Source of the DNA: Anolis sagrei
Taxonomy: Eukaryota; Chordata; Lepidosauria; Squamata; Anolidae
Direction of reading: 5' to 3'
Assembly (NCBI RefSeq): GCF_037176765.1
Contig: NC_090023.1
Location: 171,289,006-171,353,005, forward strand
Length of the DNA stretch: 64,000 nt
Below are positions 53,095 to 64,000 of this stretch, in pieces. How positions within the stretch are numbered: the first letter of the stretch is position 1; each line of letters opens with the position of its first letter. The notes below the pieces were generated by a model. That model saw only the letters and a list, made by a program, of their open reading frames with translations, did not search any database and was not told the origin of the DNA. A program made the position numbers and the translations under genes.

Positions 53095-54262
53095 CACTTT
53101 ATTTCTTAATTAGTCGCTCTCCACCAAGGTGCTCCGAGTGACTTACAGTCTAAAATAGCATTTACACAATATAAAAACATTCAACATAAAAACATTCAAC
53201 AGTGACTATTTGGCAAATTAGATCTGATTACTTAAATGCACAACCAAACAGCCAAGTCTTGAGTGCCTTTACAAAAGGTCGCAACTCCGACATTGCTCTA
53301 ATGTATGGAGGCAATGAGTTCCACAGAATTGGAGCATAGGTCGAAAAAGCTCTATGCCGTGTAGCTTCCAGGTGTACCTCCCTAGGGCCCGGTATGTAGA
53401 GGAGATTTTCCTGGGTGGATCGAGGTGACCACGGATGGAGAAAAGGAATGAGGCGGTCCCTAAGATATAAAGGTCCTTGGCCATTTTGAGCTCTAAATGT
53501 CAGGATCAGTATCTTGTAAGAGATCCGATGTTCTATTGGTAGCCAATGCAGTTGTTGCAGAATTGGTGTAATATGGGATCTTGGAGATGATCCCGCTAGC
53601 AGCCTGGCCGCTGCATTTTGGACCATCCAAATCTTCTGGGTTGTTGACTTCGGAAGGCCGGCATATAAGGCATTGCAATAGTCCAACCTCGTGGTGACTG
53701 TTGCGTGGATTACTGTTGCCAATGCTTCTCCCGAAAGGTAGGATGCCAATTTCCTTGCCTGGTGAAGATGAAAAAAGGCCTGCTTACTTATGGCAGTGAT
53801 CTGGGCCTCCATATCAGCGATGAATCCAACACAACCCCAAGGCTTATAACAGTGGAAGACGGAACCAGAGCTTCCCCATCGAAATCAGGCAGAGACTGGA
53901 TTAATTCTGGCGGCTGGCCGGGCCAGTTTTTTAGTCTGCTTTTTAGTCTCACCTTTAGTCTGCTCGCTCGCAGCCAACTCATCACTGCTTCCAAACACAG
54001 CCTAAAGTTCTCAGGAATCGGGGTTGTCCCAGGTACGAGACGCAAGAATAGCTGGGTACCATCTGCATACTGGTAGCACTCTATGCCAAAGCTCCGCACC
54101 AGTCCAGCAAGTGGTCGGACGTAGATGTTAAATAACAGGGGCGAGAGGATAGCACCCTGGGGCACTCCACAGCAAAGACAGGAGCCCTCAGAGCTTTGGC
54201 CTAACCACTCCACCCTCTGTCTCCGGTCCCGGAGGAACGAATTGAACCAGTAGGGAATAAAA
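53095..54262 (-). mobile_element. L2-type LINE, divergent subfamily
   Basis: On the - strand: CCGVPQGAILSPLLFNIYVR, GIECYQYADGTQLFLRLVPG, TAISKQAFFHLHQARKLASY, PILQQLHWLPIEHRISYKIL and TYAPILWNSLPPYIRAMSEL. The catalytic motif reads YADG instead of YADD. It differs clearly from the L2 at 22.3 kb. Frames shifted about twice; 5' truncated. Confidence 0.82.
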
Positions 54263-54412
54263 CAAAGTAGGGAATAAAACAAAGGTTTTATTCCCTGCTT
54301 TTACTCTACAAAGCCAGAGGGCTAGTCCCAGTAGTAAATATGCCTTGTTGTTGTCATTGTAACTTCTGATTTATGGCAACCCAAAGGCCACTGGGTTTTC
54401 TGGGGCTATTTA

Positions 54413-54710
54413 TTTATTTACTGTGTCAGGAGCAAACCAAAACAGTTGTATTGCATTAAAAAACAGGCAAACAAACAATCAAAACACAAAATTTGCAGAC
54501 TTGGTATTCTATTCAATGTCCTTTGACCAGTAGCTGGCCTCTTGGAGTGTCTCTGGTGTTGCTATAAGAAGGTCCTCCGTTGTGCATGTGGCAGGGCTCA
54601 GGTTGCATCGTAGCAGGTGGTATTTAGTTTGCTCTTCTCCACACTCGCATGTCGTGGATTCCACTTTGTAGCCTCATTTCTTAAGATTGGCTCTGCATCT
54701 CGTAAAGAAT
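54413..54710 (-). mobile_element. Vingi/I-like LINE 3' end
   Basis: Reversed: a TTTATTTA tail, GTGTCAGGAGC, and the coding end with the CGEEQT...HLL...C motif region (TTTGCTCTTCTCCACACTCG). Decayed. Confidence 0.75.
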
Positions 54711-55566
54711 GAGAATAGATAATATAGAAATATGCTATTATAATGTATGCCTACAATAGACAATTATTATCTGTTCAAATATGGGTTTTTTTCAATAAAA
54801 AAATTAAAGAGAAATTTTTTTACAATATATTCTTTCCCAAAGATGTGTAAACATGAACGTGGGCACTATTTATTGTTACTCTGAGTTAAGGTGAATAATG
54901 TGTAGGATTACTTACAGTCTCACTTAAGAGGTGCTTGAAACCATGGATGAATTCCAAAACTGGAGAGCTTTAAAGGATTGTAATCTGAGGCTGATTCATG
55001 TAAGCAAGTTTTTAATGGATAAACAAATTGAAGAATTGAACACTTGAATGTTAATGTCTGCAGGATGGTAGATAATGATGTAAACCATCTTTAAGTTTTT
55101 TGCATACAGTGCTTAGACCTCCTCAGCAGCACACACAAAAAACGAAAAGACCAGAAATGTTGGAAATTCTGTGTGTGGCCAAAGACAGGACCTCATTGGA
55201 CCCAACTTTATTACATGACTACTCCATTTAATCCTACGTCCAGTTGTTGTAAATTACTGCATCGCATCTATAAGAGTCTTCTGGTGGGTTGAATTTATGC
55301 AGTCACATTCTTTGTGGAGGGAGTTTCACAACTTGAGAGCTCTTGAGGCTCTAGAAGATGGATAAATATTTAGACAAAAGGGTATGTATGAAAGAGATGT
55401 GCTACAATTTACTGTTAGATCCTTATAAGGGGATTGAGCTCTTCTTTGGCAAGCATAAAATTTCTGTTCTACTCTTAGTAGAAAATTCACTGAAAGGCCA
55501 CATGTAGGAAGTCTAATCACATTTTAAAATAATTTTTACACAATGGAAAATTTTATTAAAAAGTAG
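54711..55566. other. Intergenic, unassigned
   Basis: About 850 bp, AT-rich, no recognised gene or repeat. Confidence 0.5.
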
Positions 55567-55576
55567 CATACACTTA

Positions 55577-55708
55577 ATGTGTTGCCGAAGGCTTTCATGG
55601 CCGGACCTCACAAACTCCGAGGATGCCTGCCATAGATGTGGGTGAAACATCAGAAGAGAATGCTTCTGGAACATAGCCATACAGCCTGGAAAACTCACAA
55701 CAACCCAA
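55577..55708 (+). mobile_element. Foldback retroposon family, 132-bp copy
   Basis: Starts with the reversed right end TTGCCGAAGGCTTTCATGGC, then CTCCGAGGATGCCTGCCATA, GATGTGGGTGAAACATCAG, and ends ACTCACAACAACCCAA. Flanked by the 10-bp duplication CATACACTTA (55567-55576 and 55709-55718). Confidence 0.78.
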
Positions 55709-55718
55709 CATACACTTA

Positions 55719-56237
55719 GCTAGTGACCCAGTGGTGTTAGAATACCATAAACAAGTTACATAAAAACGCTTATTTAACACAGGTGGGTTTTTTAAAAATT
55801 GAAAATTTCCTAGGATTACATGAGATGCTTAACTCAAAGTGAAAGAAAACATTAGAAACATTGAAATATCTTAATTGCAGTAGCGCACACATTTCACAGC
55901 TTCTGCTAACATGAGTCATTTATCCTCAATTCCTTCATTCATTCCCTTGTTTGTTGGCAAATGGGCAAGAACAAATCCAGCAGTTGTTGGCAATGTCAAT
56001 GAGCTATTCTCCCACAAGAAAATAGCTTTCTTGTTCAGGTCTTGCCAGCGATAGGGTGCTCTTTCTCATCTAGGTTAATACCAAGCATATATTCTGTCCA
56101 TGTTTGTTAATTAATGCCCACGTAATGATTCACATTTTAAAATCTTGAAGCCTGATGTTGTTTCAATGGGCTAGCTATTGTGAATTCTTTATCATTAATA
56201 TTATAGTTCTTATTGCTACTTCTATTATTATTTAGTA
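55719..56237. other. Intergenic, unassigned
   Basis: No recognised gene or repeat. Confidence 0.45.
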
Positions 56238-56308
56238 CTAGCTGTCCCCTGCCACGCGTTGCTGTGGCCCAGTCTGGTGATCTAGAAAATAAAGTAACGA
56301 GAAAGTGT
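56238..56308 (-). mobile_element. Helitron 3' end fragment
   Basis: CTAGCTGTCCCCTGCCACGC and TTGCTGTGGCCCAGTCTGGT, broken off at GAGAAAGTGT by the next element. Confidence 0.75.
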
Positions 56309-56580
56309 ATTGTAGAAGGCTTTCATGGCCGGAATCACTGGGTTGTTGTAGGTTTTTTTGGGCTGTATGGCCATGGTCTAGAGGCACTCTCTCCTGACGT
56401 TTCGCCTGCATCTATGGCAAACATCCTCAGAGGTAGTGAGGTCTGTTGGAACTAGGAAAAAGGGTTTATATATCTGCAGAATGACCAGGGTGAGACAAAG
56501 ACTCTTGTCTGCTGGAGCTAGGTGTGAATGTTTCAACGGACCACCTTGATTAGCATACAATGGCCTGCCATATGCCCTAC
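56309..56580 (-). mobile_element. Foldback retroposon family, longest reversed copy
   Basis: On the - strand: AACAGACCTCACTACCTCTG-type lead, CTGAGGATGTTTGCCATAGA, TGCAGGCGAAACGTCAGGAG, AGAGTGCCTCTAGACCATGG and the right end with CCGGCCATGAAAGCCTTC. It also keeps the earlier body AGACAAGAGTCTTTGTCTCA. Confidence 0.68.
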
Positions 56581-57165
56581 ACTCTTTTATACCAATACGG
56601 GATTTTTTTTTGCTGGAGGGCTTGCTTTCTATGATGGCTGGATAGCACTGTCAAGCCAAAAGGAGCTCTCTTTGGGATCAAAGCCATCCTTTTCCATCTA
56701 GGCTTGCTCTAAACCAGTTACTTTAGGTTAAGGTCATTCAGACAGAAAAGTGGAAAATCTGAGAGATCATTTTCCTTGTAATCCTGGGTTCAGGAGCATC
56801 TTTTTTCTTAATGGTTACAACATGTTTGTCCATTTGAGTCACTCCTATGCTACCCCATTCCCAGAAACTATTGTGTTCCTGGCACCCTTTAGTGAGTATC
56901 AGGTTTATTGGAAAAAGTAAAACAATGCAGGAAAGATCTTTGTTTAGATAAATTCCAAAACCTGTACTCAGAGATAAAGCTTTTGAGATCTTCAGATTGT
57001 TTGATCAGGAAAGACATTACCAATCTAAATAAAATGAACCAGCCAGAGGGAGGGAAAAGAGAGAATAGTTTCAAAAGTGTAGGTGTGACTCTAAAATATC
57101 ATGCTCCCAGGTCTCTGTGGCCGTCTTGCTTCACCAACTTATCTATTCCAGGATAGAAATGGTAG
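56581..57165. other. Intergenic, unassigned
   Basis: Nothing recognised. Confidence 0.45.
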
Positions 57166-57690
57166 TTGAGTCATAGGGAGGAGGGAGCAATGGTGGCCTT
57201 TTGCAGCTGACAGATGGTAATTTTGTCAGTGCCAATTGTGTTTAAGTGCAGTCCAAGGGCTTTAGGCACGGCACCCTGTGTGCCAATCACCACTGGGACC
57301 ACCTTTACTGGCTTGTGCCAGAGTCTTTGCAGTTTGATCTTTTAATCCTCATATTGTGCCAGCTTTTCCAGTTGTTTCTCTTCAATCCTCCTGTCAACTG
57401 GGATTGCAACATCGATGATCCATACTTGGTTTTTTAACAGGATTGTGAGGTCAGGACTATTGTGCTCCAAAACTCTGTCAGTCTGAATTCGGAAGTCCCA
57501 GAATAGTTTGATGTATTCATTTTCTGTCACTTTTTCAGGCTTGTGATCCCCAGTTCTTTGTCACAGGCAGATGGTATTTGTGGCACAAGTTCCAATGAAT
57601 CATCTGAGTAACGGTATTATGCCTCTGCTTGTTGTTGCTGTTGTTGTTGTTGTTGTTGTTGTTGTTATTATTATTATTATTATTATTGTC
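57166..57690 (-). mobile_element. R4-clade LINE, endonuclease part
   Basis: On the - strand: TVTQMIHWNLCHKYHLPVTK, ENEYIKLFWDFRIQTDRVLE, then SPDLTILLKNQVWIIDVAIP with the PD...D pattern of the restriction-like endonuclease of R2/R4 LINEs, then PVKVVPVVIGTQGAV-like and LHLNTIGTDKITICQLQK. GTT- and ATT-unit runs (57625-57690) border its 5' side. Confidence 0.8.
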
Positions 57691-57693
57691 AAA

Positions 57694-58437
57694 GGCCTTC
57701 CTGAAATCCAGATACACTTCATCCACGGAGTTCCCTGCATCTATATAAAGTAAAAGGGTTCCTGATTATACACCAAAGTAATCTATACCCACAAAAACAA
57801 CAGCATGTATAGGTCAATAATCAATAAACAGGTATGAAATATAAACTTATATTGGGTAAACAAATACAAATTTACAAGTACAATGTTGATGCTCCATACA
57901 TCAGAATAAGTAACAAACGAAACACCATTTGGAGCTTGTGAAGTCTGTCAGTTGAACTGAAGAGTCTGTAGAGCACACGATTTGTTTCGACTTTTTTATT
58001 CTTCCTCAGGTAAAATTATACATTTCCGTGACAGTCACTTAATATTTCTCTCCCAAGTAGTGTTCTATGTCTTTTTTCCTTTTGTAAATTATACCAAAGG
58101 AGCGTAAGATTCCATGAAATTATATTTCTTAGATACCGTACTCTGCTCATTTCTTTGGTTCTTATTGCATGGGAAATGTATAATTTTGCCTGAGGAAGAC
58201 TAAAAAAGTCAAAACCGGTCATGTGCTCTACAGACTTTTGAGTTCAGCTAACGGACTTCACAAGTAGCATGTTTAGTTTGTTGCTCATTCTGATGTATGG
58301 AGCATCAACATTGAACTTGTAAATTTGTATTTGTTCCCTGCATCTACCCGACTTGTAACTCTATCGAAAAAAGAGGTCAGATTAGTCTGGCATGACTTGT
58401 TGCTGATAAATCCATGTTGACTATTAGTGATGACCAT
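57694..58437 (-). mobile_element. CR1-type RT fragment, split by a foldback element
   Basis: Host sequence on both sides of the insert reads, on the - strand, NSQHGFISNKSCQTNLTSFF, DRVTSRVDAG and then VDEVYLDFRKAFD, a reverse transcriptase of the CR1 group. The insert is at 57744-58332. Confidence 0.75.
57744..58332. mobile_element. Foldback element with 14-bp duplication
   Basis: Flanked by GTTCCCTGCATCTA (57730-57743 and 58333-58346). Two arms of about 165 bp (57862-58026 and 58173-58330) are inverted copies with about 85-90% identity, around a 150-bp centre. Each arm, on opposite strands, holds CCTGAGGAAG, a short AGACT...AGTC-like stem and GAAAC or AAAAC. No coding sequence. I infer a Penelope-like or related retroposon. 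Confidence 0.82.
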
Positions 58438-58501
58438 ATATATATACACACACACACAAAAAATACATACATACACACACATACACACACACACACACAC
58501 A
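58436..58501. repeat. TA and CA microsatellite
   Basis: TATATATACACACACACA followed by ACATAC and CA units. Confidence 0.85.
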
Positions 58502-59248
58502 CTAATCGTCCACTGCCACATGTTGCTGTGGCCCAGTCTGATGATCTGGAAAATAAAGTAATGAGAAAGTGTTGGTTTCTAATGTATGTAATTTCTTTAT
58601 GCTTGTGGATAAACGGTATTTCTTGCTGTTTCTTTGTCAGTGTTGATGTGGAGATTGTCTGGTTTGCCTGGTGAAGGGAGTTGGGCTGGATGGCCTTAAG
58701 TATTTTCTGTTGGTCATGGTGGTTCTGTGTGGGAAGTTTGCCCCAATTCTGTCATTGGTGGGGTTCAGAATGCTCCTTGATTGTAGAGGAACTATAAATC
58801 CCAGAAATTACAACTTCCAAATGTCAGGGTCTATTTTCCCCAAACTCCACCAGTATTCACTTTTGGGCAAATTGAGGATTTGTGCCAACTTTGGTCCAGA
58901 TCCATCATTGTTTGAGTCCACAGTGCTCTCTGGATGTGGGTGAACTACAATTCCCAAACTCAAGGTCAATGCCCACCAAACCTTTCCAGTTTTTTCTGTT
59001 GGTCATGGGAGCCCTGTGTGCTAAGTTTGGCCCAATTCCATCATTGGTGGAGTTCAGAATGCTCTTTGATTGTAGGTAAATTATAAATCCCAGCAACGAC
59101 AATTCCCAAATGACAAAATCAATTTTTTTGAGTGGAGTACATAAATTGGACTGTTAGGTGTCTTGTGTCCAAATTTGGTGTCAATTCCCCAATGGTTTTT
59201 GAGTTCTGTTAATCCCACAAACGAACATTACATTTTTATTTATATAGA
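58502..59248 (-). mobile_element. Helitron, full length
   Basis: Left end CTAATCGTCCACTGCCACAT with TTGCTGTGG, right end TTTATATAGA. The family body follows in the usual order; the terminal hairpin has decayed (CCACATGTTGCTGTGG). Confidence 0.8.
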
Positions 59249-59464
59249 AGATAGATAGATAGATTATTGTGTCCAAATTTGGTGTCAATTCATCCAATGG
59301 TTTTTGAGTTCTGTTAACCCCCCAAACGAACATTACATTTTTATTTATATATAGATGAAGATGGTCACTCGTTGGCCAGATTGGTGTCTTGTATCCAAAT
59401 GTGGTGTCAATTCGTCCAGTGGTTTTTGGGTTATGCGCATCCCACCATCGAACATTACGTTTTT

Positions 59465-59467
<3 letters not shown>
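59249..59467 (-). mobile_element. Two further Helitron 5' ends in tandem
   Basis: After a short AGAT run, a second 5' end (TGTCCAAATTTGGTGTCAAT to TTTATATATAGA, ending 59355) and a third, decayed one (59356-59467). Only the outer 110 bp of the 5' end is repeated each time. Confidence 0.72.
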
Positions 59468-60960
<1,493 letters not shown>

Positions 60961-61333
60961 CTCCTCAGCCATGGGCAAACTTAGGCCCTCCGTGTGTTTT
61001 GGACTTATTTATTTATTTAGCAATGTTGTATACCGGTCTTCTCTATCGGGGGACTCGGGCCGGTTTCCAACAATAAAACCACAAAACAATCATTAAAAAC
61101 ATCATACAACATATTCAATTAAAACGTTATAACAGCAAAATGCAATCACATAATAATGCTCAGTCGTCGTAGTGAATTCGTTGTCCATCATTCATCGTCA
61201 TCTATCCGATCACAGAAATATTGATTTACTCGTCGAAAGCTCATAGCCAGGTTTTCACCCGTTTTCTGAACAGAATGGAGGGGGCAGTTCTGATCTCCAG
61301 TGGGAGAGAGTTCCAGAGTCCAGGGCCCATCAC

Positions 61334-61839
61334 TAAACGGTTCTGGCCCAACTTACCTATCCGAACGTATCTCGGCCTATCAGCCCGCCAGGACCCTAAG
61401 ATCTTCTGGGGAGGCCCTGCTCTCTATCCCGCCTGCTTCACAGGTGCGGCTGGCGGGTACGAGAGACAGGGCCTTTTCTGTGGTGGCCCCGCGGCTATGG
61501 AACGCCCTGCCCTTGGAGGTAAGATCAGCCCCTTCATTGATGATATTCCGAAGAAGATTGAAGACCTGGATGTTTAGGCAGGCATTTGGTTAACCCAATG
61601 CAACGAATGGTAACTGACTAAAGGACTGGCAACATGGATGACGAACTGGATCACGTTTTTAGTTAAGAGTCGAACTGGATTGGTATTGATGTATGAATTG
61701 TGTTTTTATGTTTTTTATGTTTTTTATGCTTTTAACTTTTTTACTGTTGATTGTTATATTATGTTGTAAACCGCGTTGAGTCGCCGGCTAGGCTGAGAAA
61801 CGGCGGTATATAAATATAGCAAATAAATAAATAAATAAA
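61334..61839 (+). mobile_element. L2 LINE 3' end nested in L2, opposite strand
   Basis: Duplication ATCAC (61329-61333 and 61840-61844). Codes SGPTYLSERISAYQPARTLR, GTRDRAFSVVAPRLWNALPL and FRRRLKTWMFRQAFG, stop, then the tail CCGCGTTGAGTCGCCGGCTA and AATAAATAAATAAA. Young: the frame is intact. Confidence 0.9.
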
Positions 61840-61938
61840 ATCACCGAGAAGGCCCTGTCCCTCGTCCCCACCAGACACGCCTGAGAGGCCGGTGGGACCG
61901 AGAGCAGGGCCCCTCCAGACGATCTTAACAACCTAGAT

Positions 61939-62302
61939 CAGGGGTCCACAAACTTTTTAAATAGAGGGCCAGATCACTGTCCCTCAAACGGTTGGAAGGC
62001 CGGATTATAATTTGGAAAAAAAACCATGAATTCTATGCATGCTGCACATCTCTTATTTGTAGTGTAAAAAACACTTAAAAACAATACAGTAATCAAAATG
62101 AGGAACAATGTTAACAAATACAAACTTATTAGTATTTCAATGGGAAATGTGGGCCTGCTTTTGGCTGATGAGATTGTTGTTGTTGTTGTTGTTGTTATGT
62201 GCTTTCAAGTCTTTTCAGACTTAGGTTGACCCTGAGCGAGGGCCGGGTAAATGACCTTGGAGGGCCACATCCAGCCCCCGGGCCTTAGTTTGAGGACCCC
62301 TG
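61939..62302. mobile_element. hAT element nested in L2
   Basis: Exact 8-bp duplication ACCTAGAT (61931-61938 and 62303-62310). Ends CAGGGGTCCACAAACTTTTT and TAGTTTGAGGACCCCTG. 364 bp, non-autonomous, with a GTT run inside. Confidence 0.9.
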
Positions 62303-62715
62303 ACCTAGATGGTTCATAGGGGAGAATACGTTCGGACAGGTAAACTGGGCCAGAGTCGTTTAGGGCTTTATAGGTTAACACCAGCACTTTGAATTGTGCT
62401 CGGAAGCTAATTGTCAGCCAGTGGAGCTGGCGCAACAGAGGAGTAGTATGCTCCCTGTACCCTGCTCGTGTTAGCATTCTGGCTGCCGCACGTTGGACTA
62501 GTTGGAGCTTCTGGGCAGTCTTCATAGGCAACCCCACATAGAGAGCGTTGCAGTAGTCTATATGGGATGTAACCAAAGTGTGGACCACTGTGGCCAAGAC
62601 TTCATTTCCCACCATTCCTAGGAAGGGGATTCCCAAGATACCAGTTGCTGGGAATGGTGGGAATTGAAGTACAAAACACTTGGGGGGGGGGGGGCAAGTT
62701 TGCCCATGCCTGGCC

Positions 62716-62852
62716 TCAGATGGCATCCTTGAAGTAACTGGCTTGACCTTGAAGGAGCTGGGGGTTGGGGACGGCTGAGAGAGCTCTGGCATGGGCTGGT
62801 CCATGAGGTCACGAAGAGTCGGAAACGACTGAACAAATGAACAACAACAACA
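62716..62852 (+). mobile_element. BovB LINE 3' end
   Basis: GATGGCATCCTTGAAGTAAC, GAGTCGGAAACGACTGAACA and an ACAACAACAACAAG tail. Confidence 0.85.
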
Positions 62853-62895
62853 AGAGTTCTGGAGCTATTATTTATTATTATTTATTTATAATAAG

Positions 62896-63874
62896 CTAGC
62901 TGTCCCCTGCCACGCGTTGCTGCAGCCCAGTCTAGTGATCTGGGGAAAAAAAGTAATTAGAAAGTGTTGGTTTCTAATATATGTATTTCCTTAATGCTTG
63001 TGGGTAAACAGTACAGGGTTAGTCAAAATGCATAGGCCAATCTGCCATTCAATTGAATGGCAGATTGGCCTAAGCATTTTGACTAACCCTGTATTTCTTG
63101 ATGTTTCTTTGCCAGTGTTGATGTGGAGATTGTCTGGTTTGCCTACTCAGGAACATGCAGCATATAATTGTCCTTCTTCAGGGGTCCCTTTCAAATCTAT
63201 GATACTATATCTTTCTGTGTGAGAGAGATATAGTATCTTATCTATATGTATGGATGGATGGCTCTTTGTCAGGAGGACTTTGATTACGTTTTCTTGCCCT
63301 GGTGAAGGGAGTTGGACTGGATGGCCTTGAGTATTTTCTGTTGGTCATGGGGGTTCTGTGTGGGAAGTTTGCCCCAATTCTGTCACTGATAGGGTTCAGA
63401 ACACTCTTGGATTGTAGGTGAACTATAAATCCCAGTAACTACAACTCCCAAATGTCAAGGTCTATTTCCCACAAACTCCATCTCTGTTCATATTTGGGCA
63501 TATGGAGTATTTGTGTCAAGTTTGGTCCAGATCCATCATTGTTTGGGTCCACAGTGCTCTCTGTGTGTAGGTGAACTAAAACTCCCAAACTCAAGGTCAA
63601 TGCCCACCAAACCCTTCCAGTATTTTCTGTTGGTCATGGGAGTGCCAAGTTTGCTTCAATTCCATCGTTGCTGGAGTTCAGAATGCTCTTTGATTGTAGG
63701 TGAACTATAAATCCCAGCAACTACAACTCCCAAATGACAAAATCATAATTTTTTGAGTGATGGTCACTCCTTGTGTTGTGAGACGTTTTGTTGCCAAATT
63801 TGGTGTGATTTCGTTCATTGGTTCTTTTGTTTTTAAGGAACTCATTATGCACTGAACATTTTTATTAATATAGA
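62896..63874 (-). mobile_element. Helitron, full length, with mini-mariner inside
   Basis: Left end CTAGCTGTCCCCTGCCACGC and hairpin region, right end TATTAATATAGA. Subfamily with CTTTTGTTTTTAAGGAACTC near the 5' end. A palindromic 78-bp insert is at 63014-63091. Confidence 0.85.
63014..63091. mobile_element. Palindromic mini-mariner (78 bp)
   Basis: CAGGGTTAGTCAAAATGC at the left and its reverse complement at the right; two arms of 39 bp, one mismatch, no loop. Flanked by TA on both sides (63012-63013 and 63092-63093). Confidence 0.88.
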
Positions 63875-63885
63875 TAAATAACCTG

Positions 63886-64000
63886 GGAGTCACTCTGGAC
63901 CCTGCTCTGACGTACAAGAAGCACTGCCTGAATATCAAGCAAAAAGTGGGCGCTAGAAACAATATGATAGGAAAGCTGACTGGCACAACCTGGAGATCAC
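63886..64000 (+). mobile_element. Vingi/I-like LINE, cut by the window end
   Basis: Reads NLGVTLDPALTYKKHCLNIK, then QKVGARNNMIGKLTGTTWRS. The copy starts right after a Helitron end and continues beyond the window. Confidence 0.82.

Larger units (their letters stand above)
61007..62597 (-). mobile_element. L2 LINE 3' part inside the MITE
   Basis: 5-bp duplication GACTT (61002-61006 and 62598-62602). On the - strand the coding end includes HIDYCNALYVGLPMKTAQKL, HTTPLLRQLHWLTISFRAQF and VLVLTYKALNDSGPVYLSER, with the 3' tail at the left. Interrupted by another L2 and a hAT element. Confidence 0.85.
60966..62712. mobile_element. hAT-like MITE split by an L2 nest
   Basis: Left piece (60966-61006: CATGGGCAAACTTAGGCCCT) and right piece (62598-62712: ATTGAAGTACAAAACACTTG to GCAAGTTTGCCCATGCCTG) are the two halves of one foldback MITE. 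The right piece itself folds (CCCACCATTCC / GGAATGGTGGG). Confidence 0.72.

Overview
The window is nuclear DNA of a vertebrate, most likely a squamate reptile (lizard type). I base this on three host genes with vertebrate introns, and on the repeat mixture: BovB LINEs, Sauria-type SINEs ending in CCTTTACC, CR1, L2 and R4-clade LINEs, Helitrons, hAT and mariner elements. Species cannot be read from the sequence.

Host genes. The last three coding exons of hexokinase 1 (HK1, + strand) lie at 1768-1923, 4274-4507 and 7204-7348. A complete five-exon tachykinin receptor 2 gene (TACR2, - strand) runs from the start codon at 52310 down to the stop at 20044 and encodes 377 residues. The first coding exon of tetraspanin 15 (TSPAN15, + strand) is at 60621-60716 in a CpG-rich promoter. 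The order and orientation HK1> <TACR2 TSPAN15> match the human chromosome 10 neighbourhood as I recall it, which is why I call the hexokinase HK1 and the receptor TACR2.

Everything else is mostly repeats. 1-8.3 kb: HK1 introns with CR1, Tc1, SINE, BovB and Helitron fragments. 8.3-10.3 kb: a TA-flanked mariner whose 5' part is present four times. 10.3-20 kb: intergenic nests (a SINE inside a hAT element inside a LINE; a solo LTR; R4 LINEs between TAA arrays). 20-52 kb: TACR2 with introns full of L2, Helitron, hAT, BovB and three related solo LTRs (one of them at 14.9 kb lies outside the gene). Intron 1 alone is 19.4 kb. 52-60 kb: the TACR2 upstream region, with L2, R4 and foldback elements, ending in a long CTAT/CTAC microsatellite. 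60-64 kb: TSPAN15 exon 1 and the start of intron 1, with a four-level nested insertion.

The features most worth a second look are: (1) the mariner with its start codon and DNA-binding region in four tandem copies; (2) a family of foldback retroposons with 10-14 bp target duplications and a CTGAGGA-stem-GAAA motif; (3) a Helitron family with terminal CTAG and hairpin, one copy holding a dimeric 127-bp minisatellite; (4) a hAT element that carries a promoter-like GC-rich core; (5) a LINE and a SINE sharing the same 3' tail; (6) a TACR2 whose NPxxY motif reads SPxxY.
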